Of a DNA stretch of 64,000 nucleotides, positions 54,401 through 61,562 are shown one piece after another. Made by a program: the position numbers and the translations under genes. Each line of letters begins with the position of its first letter. Position 1 is the stretch's first letter. The stretch is taken from assembly GCF_007751035.1 (NCBI RefSeq), contig NZ_CP036433.1:2461001-2525000 (forward strand). Direction: 5' to 3'. The DNA is from Lignipirellula cremea (GTDB lineage Bacteria; Planctomycetota; Planctomycetia; Pirellulales; Pirellulaceae). The notes beneath the pieces were generated by a model, which saw nothing but the letters and a program-made list of their open reading frames with translations, had not been told where the DNA came from and did no database searches.

Positions 54401-54484
54401 GCTAGCGTTCGCCATCCAAGCCGAAGCCGCCGATTGCTGAGTTGCAAATTTTGCAACCGGTTGCGTTGGTGCATCCGTGGTCAT
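51473..54484 (-). CDS. Primase-helicase of a mobile replicon
   Basis: 1003 residues. The N-terminal archaeo-eukaryotic-type primase region has CRWFEIDIDQHTF (catalytic D-x-D) and LLWHSNGKGGFRLNVRFAEP, with GNFVRLPGRHPKRR after it, as in TOTE-type and plasmid primases. A superfamily 2 helicase follows: Walker A TPVGIGKTHQG (about residue 408), a Cys cluster CSTCEFQTDCPH that could bind Fe-S or zinc, LIRIDEDSLNL (Walker B region), and QALGRARSILSEG (motif VI-like). The C-terminal helix-turn-helix (WQVLAEQLHLKQRTAKALLN) probably binds DNA. It likely starts replication of the element. The start overlaps the stop of the upstream gene. Confidence 0.8.
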   Translation of the reverse strand: MTTDAPTQPVAKFATQQSAASAWMANASDLASWVSTYFVNRSDVFGRYYYASLETVSPGDQIPVKQRTVHGELTQEVIQRHFRAWDASNLIGVHCVSPEDACRWFEIDIDQHTFGNNEIAWRNLYAARRWYVRLHDLGFEPLLWHSNGKGGFRLNVRFAEPLVCREARNFGLWAVQDWKDFGLPSIPEVFPKQASIHETEMGVGNFVRLPGRHPKRRWYPEVFDGSCWLRGEEAVRYILSLSAQPTSFVPHEATNYAPAKRRKPNRVGTGFYTPNVFCGEGVVARAAAILSDWRLPDIGDRNATLFRAGCVIGERLPISSEDHLTALSDFNVRFEEPLSNAEVSSVARSSFDRTEASRGRIVYSPAVVEEILPPDDGLIVGLEEYRRILATKYDALLGRPGLYLDMTPVGIGKTHQGARLAGSCESSLHVIPTHQTKDDLVGKLVTVGSIAVERVAAFPERTSENCRKMEQAAQHYKFGIVVPSALCSTCEFQTDCPHVSERQRAEAAPHTVGTMARMEGGSLARVGANRGLIRIDEDSLNLLRPTVKTSISAVRRFTLAVEAAIDFERRITDADVSACVPFLVKMKASCEEIAAAAERADADEAIPVEDGLPIPKMLEFVLKKGFDLSGLESKTGDLAAAKKVLVGLVSGELRRCVIQVWTDDSKGREEAVVGVWQTELPVDKNGSLNTTVLLSDATADSTLLRRVLGKELIDITPAVTVRRQRRVVQVPLDVKRSTTSGSFLKILRGLLLAFPDKRRVGVISHRPHVQAIADLGATLRARIVKFSYFGSGEDRASNEWLEEGLDLLLVVGTPRISPADIRTRMIQFGVEAHAPARSEWKKRYWRGRTETGEFVDVVTRCYDDPTWQQTYEYDVQATLNQALGRARSILSEGMDAVVVTCEPLQLPLYDESLIEASDVVEEALDLFAKPSFSQDALNWQVLAEQLHLKQRTAKALLNELLCLGIVVKEKKGKYRLHKNWSSISILTYASENATSAPQPQSLI

Positions 54485-55545
54485 TGGGCAGTTCCTATCG
54501 AGTCCGCTTGTGATTGCAGGTGCCGCTCACCGAGTTGGTCAGGTAACTCAGCACCACCGGTTCGAATGCAATATTCTGTGTCCGCAAGTTCGCCGACAAA
54601 GCTCTCGCTGTTAATTAATATGGGCGGGATGAATGTTAGTCGGCTTTCGCAACGACCTGGCCCAACTCTCTGGTGACGAAAGTGTCCTCGTCTCCAATGG
54701 GGCGTTTTCTTCGATCCCGTCCCCGTTGATCCATCGCTCACCCCGGCCTTACCGACGAACTGAACATCCTGACTGAGCGAAATGCAGGTCATACTGGCGT
54801 CGAGAAGTCGTCTCGCACGCTTGGCCTTTCTCACTGATTTTCCACCGAGCAATTTCTTCTGCTTCGCAACTGCTTTCGAGTCGAGTGGGCCGTCATTCTG
54901 AAAGCCGTACCGAGTCAGCAATAGAGACAGGTTGATTGCGATACGTTCGAGTACGATTGCCTGCGAGTAGTCGTTGCCGTCTTGACCGTTGCGGCTCGCT
55001 AAACCCACTTCCATCTCCGTCTCGGTTAGCGATGGCGAGAAAACTGTAAAGACGCATTCATTCGTCTTTCCGCCGTCGGCCAAAACGGCGAGAAACGGCA
55101 ACTCCCGGTCGTAATATGGAATGACGAAACGGGGGCATGGGAAATGGTACTCGTCGGTCAGTTTGACTCGATAAGCCGCTGGTATCTCCACGATGAAGAC
55201 CGGAAACGGCTGCTCGTACTCTCGAAATTTAAGATTCAAATCGACGTGACTTAACGCTTCGCATTGCTCACTTGTCGGTCGAACAACCTTCGGACCATTT
55301 GCCAGCAGCTTTGAGTAGGCGAGCACTTGTAGCAACATGCCGTGAGCCGAAGACATGGAAAGAATCACCTGGTGAAACCAGGGATGCTCGGACAAAATCT
55401 CCCCAAGGTCGTCGCTAAATCTCATTTGGTGGCCGCCGCCTGCACGGGTCGCTGGTAATATTCTCAACCAAGGTGTCCGACCAAGAACTTTCAATGGTGG
55501 AATCCACTCGTTTGGTAGGAAGTAGGTCATTGTTGGTGTAGTCAT
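54481..55545 (-). CDS. HWRRGH-motif protein of mobile elements
   Basis: 354 residues from ATG 55545. Mostly unknown, with a characteristic C-terminal block KKTPHWRRGHFRHQRVGPGR followed by a Ile-rich stretch (FIPPILIN). This HWRRGHxRxQxxGPG motif is common in plasmid and phage proteins of unknown role, likely a nucleic-acid-binding patch. Before it runs a basic segment (KQKKLLGGKSVRKAKRARRL). ATGA overlap with the primase-helicase gene shows a joint transcript. Confidence 0.65.
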   Translation of the reverse strand: MTTPTMTYFLPNEWIPPLKVLGRTPWLRILPATRAGGGHQMRFSDDLGEILSEHPWFHQVILSMSSAHGMLLQVLAYSKLLANGPKVVRPTSEQCEALSHVDLNLKFREYEQPFPVFIVEIPAAYRVKLTDEYHFPCPRFVIPYYDRELPFLAVLADGGKTNECVFTVFSPSLTETEMEVGLASRNGQDGNDYSQAIVLERIAINLSLLLTRYGFQNDGPLDSKAVAKQKKLLGGKSVRKAKRARRLLDASMTCISLSQDVQFVGKAGVSDGSTGTGSKKTPHWRRGHFRHQRVGPGRCESRLTFIPPILINSESFVGELADTEYCIRTGGAELPDQLGERHLQSQADSIGTAQ

Positions 55546-55875
55546 TTGATATTTTCCTATGTGTTATTTTTCCGTTCTCGAAATCCAACTTTCTTTACAG
55601 TCAAGAAATCTCAAGGGCAGAATATATTGATTTCTAGCAGATGTGTCAAATCGTTGCATTGCTGATCTCTTTCTACGATTTCTTATAGGAAATTTGAGTT
55701 CGAAAGTTCGAAGTTTCGTTTGGCTATTATCAGTTAAACCTTATAGCCTTCTTTCTTTGGTCTCGGATCGCCATAGAATAGGATGAATCCCTTAGTTTCG
55801 ATTTTCTGGGATAAGATTTGACTTGAAAACTCTATCTAAGGTTGGAGACATGATGTTCCTGTGTGAAGAAGTAAA
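55546..55875. other. AT-rich intergenic region
   Basis: About 330 bases, strongly AT-rich, without a gene. It must hold the promoter of the HWRRGH-primase operon. No clear -35/-10 pair stands out among many TATAAT-like strings. Confidence 0.4.
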
Positions 55876-55908
55876 CCCCGGTGAGCAGGGAAAACTCGCT
55901 CACCGGGG
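55876..55908 (-). terminator. Strong hairpin after the 55932 gene
   Basis: CCCCGGTGAGC and GCTCACCGGGG, 11 bp perfect, 11-base loop. Lies 24 bases past the minus-strand stop at 55932. Followed on that strand by GTTTAC only, so a U-run is weak. Confidence 0.65.
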
Positions 55909-55931
55909 TCGATTGCGAAACGTGACCGAAA

Positions 55932-56387
55932 CTATGAGATTGACGCTGATAGGTGGTCGAGAAATGTAGTTCGATGAGCAAGATTAATGAGCCGTTCGAC
56001 AACTCTGGCGTTCTTGCTGCCTGTTACAATAATTGCAACTTCGGAATCGCTGCCGACGACCCGCCAAGTATCGTTCTCGCTTTCTCGTAATTTAAACGGG
56101 CCTTTCATTTGAGGCGGCTCCACGAGGTCTGTTGGTGGGTCTATTACTCGTTCATGACCTGCTGCTTCGAGTAACTCGAAGGTCTTTTCCGAATGCCACT
56201 GGTAAATGTAGTTACCTTTGGCGTCGAATCGCTGATCTACGAGATTTCTTTCAAACGCTTCACTCGACGGCGAGCCGTTTCCGTCACGGAGACCAAGTTC
56301 TTTCAACCATTTGCCGATCTGGTGGCTGGTCGCTCCGAAAAGCTTTCCGATTTGCGTCATGCTCATGTATTCATACTTGTATTTCAT
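55932..56387 (-). CDS. Hypothetical helix-turn-helix protein
   Basis: 151 residues. The N-terminus resembles a DNA-binding HTH of replicon-control or antirepressor proteins: YMSMTQIGKLFGATSHQIGK with WLKELGLRDGNGSPS, then YIYQWHSEKTFELLEAAGHE. The C-terminal half (DTWRVVGSDSEVAIIVTGSK) is unknown. ATG overlaps the stop of an XRE remnant (ATGA). It is followed by a strong hairpin. Confidence 0.6.
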   Translation of the reverse strand: MKYKYEYMSMTQIGKLFGATSHQIGKWLKELGLRDGNGSPSSEAFERNLVDQRFDAKGNYIYQWHSEKTFELLEAAGHERVIDPPTDLVEPPQMKGPFKLRESENDTWRVVGSDSEVAIIVTGSKNARVVERLINLAHRTTFLDHLSASIS

Positions 56388-56496
56388 TTTTCTCCTCCTT
56401 CGAATTCATCGCCGATTTCAACGCCGAAGTAGTCGGCGATCTGCTGGATTTCTTCCTACGAGAAGAATTTTTCACCGCTGAGGGACTTGCCGGCTA
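56384..56496 (-). pseudogene. XRE-type regulator, C-terminal fragment with amber codon
   Basis: Minus strand: RLIAGKSLSGEKFFS, TAG, EEIQQIADYFGVEIGDEF to a TGA overlapping the next start. It resembles the last third of a small XRE repressor, where SRLIAGK follows the recognition helix and EEIQxIADYFGV ends the domain. The HTH itself is gone, replaced by the end of the CxxCxGxG gene. The TAG lies at a position where a sense codon is expected. Confidence 0.5.
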
Positions 56497-57555
56497 TTAG
56501 GCGACTACCCCGACGAATGTGGATGTTGGCCGTTTCGGGGAAGCCGCCACAAAACAGCATCGAGGTAATTCGTTCTCGTCATCGGCCTGATTCAACATTT
56601 CACGGATCAACGCCACGATTACCGTTTGCGGCGGGCATGGAAGTTCGTCAGGCTGGAACGGGCGTCCATAGGCGGTCAGATCGGCGGCACTTTCATCGGT
56701 TACGATTGTTGGACGGACATACGAGTGGAAGACGAACCGCTGGCCTTCAATCTCAAAGGTGTGCTCGTAGAGCGTTCTTTGCGAGTAAACGCCGGAGCCG
56801 TCACATCGCTCGCAATCTCGGCCATAAAAGCCGTATCGACCCGTGCCATCGCACCCCCAGCAGTACTTCGTCTCGACCCTCGTGACACGACCTTCGACCA
56901 AGTTGCACTGGTTTTCCTCGATCCAGCGGTCCTTCAAGTCGTAGAAGTCGGCAATTCGATTTGCCTTTTGAAGGCGATTGCCGAAGCGAACCGCCTGAGC
57001 GAGTACCAGCGTCTCCGATCCGTATTTTTCCGTCCATTTCGTTTTGAGACTTTTGACGGTCAGCCGACTTTTCTTTGGGACAAGCTGTTTTTTTCCAAAG
57101 GTGTCGAAGAGTTGCTTCCCTTCCACAAGGATGCCGGTCGGCTTTCCGGTCACCTTGAAGCCAAGTTGCGACCAATAGGTCTTTGTGCCGACACCGTGCT
57201 GGTAGCCAACCGAGTCTGCTGAGTAGACAACTTTGTCCGAATCGACCAGCTTCTTAACGGTCCTCAAAGCGAGTTGCGGAAACTTCTGGGTAAGTTTTTC
57301 AATCTGACGCCGGCGAATTGCGGCCTTGCGTTCAGTCGCTCTTCGTTCGGCAGCCTCTCGTACAACACGGCGTTCTTCCTCAAGTCGAGCCACTTCCTCG
57401 TCATGGATGTCCCTTGGAACGAGATACGCTTCGAGTATTCGTCCGAAGCGACCCCAACTGGTGTCTTTCGGAACGTCAATTCCAGCGTCACGGCATCGCT
57501 TGAGGATTCGCCGAGATAGCGTGCGGTCGCCGGGTTTCAGTCGAACTCTGTTCAT
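56497..57555 (-). CDS. CxxCxGxG zinc-finger protein of the replicon
   Basis: 352 residues. An N-terminal basic coiled coil (about residues 50-90, EEVARLEEERRVVREAAERR) is followed by a middle alpha/beta part and a DnaJ-like zinc finger CWGCDGTGRYGFYGRDCERC with DGSGVY (about residues 235-257). There is no J domain. The C-terminus has GRPFQPDELPCPPQTVIVAL, of which a degenerate second copy lies at 58165-58240. The stop is TAATAG. Zinc fingers of this type bind unfolded protein or RNA/DNA. Role in the element unknown. Confidence 0.6.
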   Translation of the reverse strand: MNRVRLKPGDRTLSRRILKRCRDAGIDVPKDTSWGRFGRILEAYLVPRDIHDEEVARLEEERRVVREAAERRATERKAAIRRRQIEKLTQKFPQLALRTVKKLVDSDKVVYSADSVGYQHGVGTKTYWSQLGFKVTGKPTGILVEGKQLFDTFGKKQLVPKKSRLTVKSLKTKWTEKYGSETLVLAQAVRFGNRLQKANRIADFYDLKDRWIEENQCNLVEGRVTRVETKYCWGCDGTGRYGFYGRDCERCDGSGVYSQRTLYEHTFEIEGQRFVFHSYVRPTIVTDESAADLTAYGRPFQPDELPCPPQTVIVALIREMLNQADDENELPRCCFVAASPKRPTSTFVGVVA

Positions 57556-58164
57556 CGCTTTTGCTCCTAGTTCTCAAGGGTTAATTACGAGCACATTTTG
57601 CTCAGAGTGATTAGACGAAGCTTTTTTGGTTTGACAAACGAAGTCGCCCGAACACAAAGAAATTGGCATGTTTCGGCGGTAAAGAAGGTTGCCGATGCAG
57701 CGTCATCGGCGGCAGAGCCAGGTCAGGCCGTCGCCCTTAATAGCGATGGCCAACTTGGATCAAACGCACCTAAGTCGAATGCCTGAATGCTTTTAGGAAG
57801 AACCTGAGATCGCCCCTTAATAGGCGAGGTCGAGCGTTATTAGCCGTTACTAACGCCGAAAGACCTTGGTTCGGGTTGTCGTGGCCATGAAGGCCTCGCC
57901 AACTTTGAGGCGTGAGTACTCGCTGCAAGTCTGTCCGCCGTGACAGCCTTGACTACGTTGAAACGCAACCAATTGGATAAATGCGGATCATGAGGCTATT
58001 AGCCGGATCGAACTGTGGTTCAGCGACTAATAGCCTCACGCCAGTTAGGAAGACTGCACCGCCGCCAATCGGGGAGCGAGGCAATTTGTTGCCTCGGAAG
58101 CCGAAGGTTTATGCGGCGGAAACCCGCCTCGTTGACTTGGGTGGCCTCGCATCCGCCTGGGCCA
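57556..58164. other. Non-coding stretch rich in inverted repeats, candidate origin
   Basis: About 600 bases without a convincing gene. It has three inverted repeats: TCGCC/GGCGA around an AT core (57810-57827), GCGTTA/TAACGC (57834-57856) and the 12-bp pair at 57991-58038. TTAATAG or TATTAG elements recur within and beside them (about 57731, 57817, 57838, 57997, 58028). Position in the middle of a replication module and the symmetry fit an origin or transfer site. This is inference. Confidence 0.4.
57991..58038. repeat. 12-bp perfect inverted repeat with nested stem
   Basis: TGAGGCTATTAG (57991-58002) and CTAATAGCCTCA (58027-58038). Inside lies GAAC-tgtg-GTTC, so a single strand could fold into a two-level cruciform. 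No ORF passes through it and there is no U-run, so a terminator is unlikely. Confidence 0.7.
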
Positions 58165-58240
58165 ACATTCACGGATCAACGACACGATCACCGTTTGCGA
58201 CGGGCACGGTAGTTCATCTAGCTCAAACGCTCTTCCAAAC
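58165..58240 (-). pseudogene. Fragment duplicated from the CxxCxGxG gene
   Basis: On the minus strand FGRAFELDELPCPSQTVIVS with LIRE matches GRPFQPDELPCPPQTVIVAL with IRE of the gene at 56497, at both protein and DNA level. It joins the broken end of the AAA ATPase gene at about 58240. Probably left by recombination between two related copies of the zinc-finger gene. Confidence 0.65.
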
Positions 58241-58543
58241 GCTTCGAGTTCGAGCGTTTTTAACGTCGAGCGGTTCCAGCACGATCACGTGTTCGGGGTG
58301 CTCTTGCAGAAAGTCGAACAGACCCATCGGCGTCATCCGTGCGTTTCGGACAACGAAGGGTATGTCGAGTCGGTTAAGCACTTCCTTAACCGTGAAGGTT
58401 TTCGACGTGCCTGGACGACCGACGAGATAGGCAGCCGTGTGGTAACGAAGGGCCACGCTTTGTGCCCGGTCTCGAATCAGTTGAAGCTTTTGCTCGAAGC
58501 TTTCGAGCAACCTGTCGTCAGAGTTGTTATCTAGTGCAATCAT
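58223..58543 (-). pseudogene. AAA-type ATPase, truncated
   Basis: 106 residues from ATG 58543 (AAGGAAAC upstream). QKLQLIRDRAQSVALRYHTA and Walker A AYLVGRPGTSKTFTVKEVL, then PFVVRNARMTPMGLFDFLQE and HPEHVIVLEPLD. After VIVLEP, Walker B should continue as VLDD with sensor motifs, but the reading runs into sequence from the CxxCxGxG paralogue and stops. About two thirds of the protein are missing. A DNA-linked ATPase of plasmids or phages in its intact form. Confidence 0.7.
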
Positions 58544-58566
58544 GAAGTTTCCTTGTGAAAAAGTAA

Positions 58567-58625
58567 GGGGGCCTTCGCCCAAAGACGAAGGCCCCCCAAA
58601 ACGAAAAAAGCCGCCTGAAGGCGGC
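58567..58625 (-). terminator. Double hairpin between methyltransferase and ATPase genes
   Basis: First in transcription order: GCCGCC/GGCGGC (58610-58625) followed by six T on the minus strand, a classic terminator just past the methyltransferase stop. Then GGGGGCCTTCG/CGAAGGCCCCC (58567-58596), 11 bp perfect, in the leader of the ATPase gene, 24 bases before its start codon. The second may act on the mRNA leader. Confidence 0.75.
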
Positions 58626-58656
58626 GAGGATTTACGGTGTTCGGCAACCCTTTCAT

Positions 58657-59460
58657 TTAGGCCGGCTTGCTCGCTGCTCGTTCGAACGTCTGACTCAACC
58701 GCTCAACGGCCAAGTCGTGGTACTCCCGATTGATTTCGAAGGAGAGGAATCGCCGGTTCGACAGGAAAGCCATTTTCGCTGTCGTTCCAGCTCCGCCCAT
58801 CGGATCAAGAATCAAGTCGCCTTCATTCGACCAGGACAAGATCAAGTCCTTTGCCAAGGCTTCCGGCATCAACGCCGGATGTTCCCAGGCTTGGCGGTCC
58901 GGGGTATTGTGCGTTCCGCCCGCATAGCTCCAATGCACACCTCTCTTGCGGAACGGCTTGACCCTCACTCGATCTCGTGTTCGTCGAGTTCCATCGGAAA
59001 GTCGGTCGTGGTGGGTCGCCTCTACTCCAGCGAATTTGTTCGGCACATCCATGATGGGGTTGAAATTTCTTCGCTTTCCTTTCGAGAACACGAAGACGTG
59101 TTGAACTGCTCGCCCGTACCGAGATTTGTAGCTGGCGACCTTCTTGCCTTCGATGACGAGCGTCGTGTGCAGTCGGAAGCCGAGTTCGATGAAGTAGATG
59201 CATTGACGGTAGCTGTCGCCAGTTTCCCCGCCATCAACGATTTGGTCGTTTACGTGCCAGCAAACGACCCCACCGGGCATGGTCGCTCGCCACAGTTCAC
59301 GAGCCATTGGCTTGAAATAAAATGACTGTCCTCCATAGTCACGGATTGAGCCATAAGGAGGCGAAGTAACGACGAGTGGAATGGAATCTGCGTCGAGCAG
59401 TCGCATTCCGGCGATTCCACATCCGTGGAAAAGCTGGTTACAAAATTTGTAAGTGGTCAT
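58657..59460 (-). CDS. DNA methyltransferase, beta class (N6-adenine or N4-cytosine)
   Basis: 267 residues from ATG 59460, with AAAGGAAAGACAC before it; an ORF to 59559 would run through a hairpin. Motif IV comes first (VVTSPPYGSIRDYGG) and motif I last (LILDPMGGAGTTAKMAF with FEINREYHDLA), the beta order. The middle holds the target recognition region (GVEATHHDRLSDGTRRTRDR). No restriction enzyme gene is adjacent, so this is an orphan methyltransferase, as often in plasmids and phages, where it protects DNA or sets replication timing. Confidence 0.88.
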   Translation of the reverse strand: MTTYKFCNQLFHGCGIAGMRLLDADSIPLVVTSPPYGSIRDYGGQSFYFKPMARELWRATMPGGVVCWHVNDQIVDGGETGDSYRQCIYFIELGFRLHTTLVIEGKKVASYKSRYGRAVQHVFVFSKGKRRNFNPIMDVPNKFAGVEATHHDRLSDGTRRTRDRVRVKPFRKRGVHWSYAGGTHNTPDRQAWEHPALMPEALAKDLILSWSNEGDLILDPMGGAGTTAKMAFLSNRRFLSFEINREYHDLAVERLSQTFERAASKPA

Positions 59461-59487
59461 GTGTCTTTCCTTTCTTCTTCGTGAAAC

Positions 59488-59526
59488 AAAAAAAGCGGCT
59501 GCTGCCCATCGCTGGGCAACAGCCGC
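59488..59526 (-). terminator. Rho-independent terminator after the ParB-like gene
   Basis: GCGGCTGCTGCCC (59495-59507) with GGGCAACAGCCGC (59514-59526), one mismatch in 13. Seven T follow on the minus strand. 32 bases past the stop at 59559 and 28 before the methyltransferase start. Confidence 0.8.
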
Positions 59527-59558
59527 ATTGAAACGTTCATTTGTTTTCTCGTCCGACA

Positions 59559-60233
59559 CTAGGCAGCGATGCTTACCGCCGCCAGTTTGCTTCGGATGCC
59601 TTCGAGCAAATCGGAGAGGCGGTCCATCTCCTCGTGCAAGGGTTCGAGATCATCGAAGCCATCGTCAATGGCGTTACCGACCGACCGGAGTTCTTGGGCG
59701 GCACGGCGTAGGCACGGTAACGGATCGGCGTCGGACGGCGGAAACGTGACTGGTTCCACGTGGTGTGCCGAATCCAAATCAACCTCGCCCGCCAAGTCCG
59801 CATCGTCTTCGTCCTGGCCCTTGCGGCCATCCTCGATCTGTTTGGCGATCCGGTCGATCTGGGATAAGACGATGGGCACGCCGCTTTCTACAACTTTTCG
59901 CCAAAGAGCGACTTGATCCGCCGGATCATCTTTGAACAACTCGTGAAGTCGATGGGCCTGCCCGGCGTTTTTTGGGCGAGGCAATTCAGCGTCCATGAGG
60001 TTCTTTGCGACTTGGGCCGAACGCATGAACCTGTAGATGGTATGCGACTTCATGCCGAAGCGGTCGATGGCGTAGTCGATGAACTTGCCGGTGTGCAGTT
60101 TCTTCGCCTGGATTGCTCGAAGAGCCAGTCCGATCTCAACGTAGCCGGCAAGGCCGTCGTCGATGATCTTTTCGTGGAATTTCGCTTCTTCCTGCTGTTC
60201 GATGGTCAAAGTGGTGGTCTGATTGTCTTGCAT
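59559..60233 (-). CDS. ParB-like or replicon-maintenance protein
   Basis: 224 residues from ATG 60233 (GAAAGAGA upstream); the longer ORF to 60335 passes through a hairpin. The N-terminal half resembles KorB/ParB-like plasmid and phage proteins: EIGLALRAIQAKKLHTGKFI and AIDRFGMKSHTIYRFMRSAQ with VAKNLMDAE, an HTH, followed by AGQAHRLHELFKDDPADQVA. The acidic C-terminal half (GQDEDDADLAGEVDLD) and the final helix (LSDLLEGIRSKLAAV) may dimerise. Suggested role: partition or transcription control. Confidence 0.55.
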   Translation of the reverse strand: MQDNQTTTLTIEQQEEAKFHEKIIDDGLAGYVEIGLALRAIQAKKLHTGKFIDYAIDRFGMKSHTIYRFMRSAQVAKNLMDAELPRPKNAGQAHRLHELFKDDPADQVALWRKVVESGVPIVLSQIDRIAKQIEDGRKGQDEDDADLAGEVDLDSAHHVEPVTFPPSDADPLPCLRRAAQELRSVGNAIDDGFDDLEPLHEEMDRLSDLLEGIRSKLAAVSIAA

Positions 60234-60258
60234 AAATATCTCTTTCGAAAAAGTGAAA

Positions 60259-60331
60259 GGCCGCCGCACGCCGTACTGCGACGGCTGGGATGCGGCGGCC
60301 AGAAACGAAAAAAGCCGCCCGAGACGGCGGC
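60259..60331 (-). terminator. Terminator and leader hairpin between 60389 and 60233 genes
   Basis: In transcription order: GCCGCC/GGCGGC (60314-60331) followed by six T, then GGCCGCCGCA/TGCGGCGGCC (60259-60300), 10 bp perfect with a nested CCGT/ACGG stem, in the leader of the ParB-like gene. Same two-part layout as 58567-58625. Confidence 0.75.
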
Positions 60332-60388
60332 CCAAAATTTTTACTGCAAATTCGGAGGGTTCGTGGCTACGTGCTACCCCGGTTCAAG

Positions 60389-60706
60389 CTACTCAATCGG
60401 TATTGCCCTCATTTTCAGCAGGCCTTCATCCCGAAGGAGTTGCATGAGGTCCATCGTTCGTAACCGCTTAGGGTCAATATTACGCACGGTGGCTACCACG
60501 CTCCGAATCTCTTCCGAAGTGAGGCGGATGCTCGTGCGTACTTCGAAGTCGATGAGTTCGGCCCAATCCTGGTCGGAGACTTTGTCTCGGAACTCAACTA
60601 CTTCTTGGATGCTTTTCAATAGCATCTGAAGTTCAAGCGATCGTACAATTGCTTGCTCCAACTCTTCACGAACATTTTTCTGGCGACGTTTCTTCTTTTG
60701 TGACAT
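60389..60706 (-). CDS. Small helical hypothetical protein
   Basis: 105 residues from ATG 60706 behind GGAGGAAATAA. Basic N-terminus (MSQKKKRRQKNVREELEQAI), then helices (QMLLKSIQEVVEFRDKVSDQ) and TSEEIRSVVATVRNIDPKRL near the end. It could be a small DNA- or RNA-associated protein. Unknown family. Terminators bracket it on both sides. Confidence 0.5.
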   Translation of the reverse strand: MSQKKKRRQKNVREELEQAIVRSLELQMLLKSIQEVVEFRDKVSDQDWAELIDFEVRTSIRLTSEEIRSVVATVRNIDPKRLRTMDLMQLLRDEGLLKMRAIPIE

Positions 60707-60776
60707 AAGTTATTTCCTCCAAATTAAAAGTGTTCCCCCCCCCAACACGACGGCTGGAAGGCGGGGCAAACAAACG

Positions 60777-60798
60777 AAAAAAGCCGCTCCAGGCGGCT
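60777..60798 (-). terminator. Rho-independent terminator after the 60806 gene
   Basis: AGCCGC and GCGGCT (60782-60798) with a 5-base loop, six T after it on the minus strand. Eight bases past the stop at 60806. Confidence 0.8.
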
Positions 60799-60805
60799 CT
60801 TAAAC

Positions 60806-61198
60806 CTAAATTGACTGTCGCACCTCAAGCGGCTTGAATGGGACGTGTTTTCGAAGAAATCGAATCGCCTTCATCGGCACGCCCGGTGGCAAGAGGCAAA
60901 TGCCGAGCGAAATCGCTATAACTGCCGTGGCTACATCATCCGGGCGAAGTCGGCGATACCGTCGCAAACACTCTCGGAAGGCTTTCGCCATCTGCGTCCA
61001 GAGCCGGATCTCCGCATCGACGTTCTTCTCAAACAGAAACTCCCGCTCGAACTGTTCGAAGGTCGGATCGACTAGCTGCCCGAAGTCGGTGTAGATCGAG
61101 CGGAGTTGCTTCGTCTGCTCAGGAGTTAGGGAGTTGTGGTATCGGTAGCGGCGAACAGGGACCTCGGACAACAGCATTTCGACTAGCTTTGCGTTCAT
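60806..61198 (-). CDS. Hypothetical protein of the replicon
   Basis: 130 residues from ATG 61198, with GGAGAG before it; a longer ORF to 61267 would cross the hairpin at 61221-61246. Helical and basic: PVRRYRYHNSLTPEQTKQLR, FEQFEREFLFEKNVDAEIRL and FRECLRRYRRLRPDDVATAV. A hydrophobic stretch (AIAISLGICLLPPGV type, about residues 90-105) could enter a membrane. It is the first gene in the minus-strand array. No family recognised. Confidence 0.5.
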   Translation of the reverse strand: MNAKLVEMLLSEVPVRRYRYHNSLTPEQTKQLRSIYTDFGQLVDPTFEQFEREFLFEKNVDAEIRLWTQMAKAFRECLRRYRRLRPDDVATAVIAISLGICLLPPGVPMKAIRFLRKHVPFKPLEVRQSI

Positions 61199-61220
61199 TG
61201 GTCTCTCCATACAAGGGAAC

Positions 61221-61246
61221 AAAAAAAGCCCACGCATTGCGTGGGC
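61221..61246 (-). terminator. Terminator or attenuator in the leader of the minus-strand array
   Basis: GCCCACGC (61228-61235) and GCGTGGGC (61239-61246), perfect, 3-base loop, then seven T on the minus strand. No gene ends before it on that strand, so it lies in the leader of the array and could attenuate transcription into it. Confidence 0.7.
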
Positions 61247-61446
61247 TTGTGAAGTTGCCGCCAACAAGACGGCTCAGAATCGTGTTTTAACGTATCGCCG
61301 GGCTGTAGGCTAACGGCGAAGTGAATCCTCTTTATGGTCCAATTGACAGCCTGTGATTGGTACAATATTCGCAAATACCGCCACATTTTCAAAAAATAGC
61401 CCCAGTTAGCGACATTGCATTACTTCCTCCATACTGGTGCCAATAG

Positions 61447-61478
61447 GTCTGACGTCGAATAATGTCTGACGTCGAATA
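61447..61478. promoter_or_regulatory. Tandem 15-bp repeats, likely regulator binding sites
   Basis: GTCTGACGTCGAATA occurs at 61447-61461 and again at 61464-61478, spacing 17 bases, about 85 bases before the regulator gene. Each contains the palindrome GACGTC. Identical tandem sites between divergent genes suggest cooperative binding by the neighbouring XRE-type regulator. Confidence 0.65.
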
Positions 61479-61562
61479 TAGGTCCATTTCAGGGGTTAAA
61501 ATCGCCTCAAATTGAGGATAAATCGCCACTTTTTAAAAATATCACCGCAAATTTCGCCACAC

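Larger units (their letters stand above)
61199..61562. other. Divergent control region of the replicon
   Basis: About 360 bases between the divergent genes. It holds the hairpin at 61221-61246, tandem 15-bp repeats at 61447-61478 and AT-rich patches. Promoters for both directions must lie here. A 65-codon minus ORF (61195-61392) is not convincing. Confidence 0.55.
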
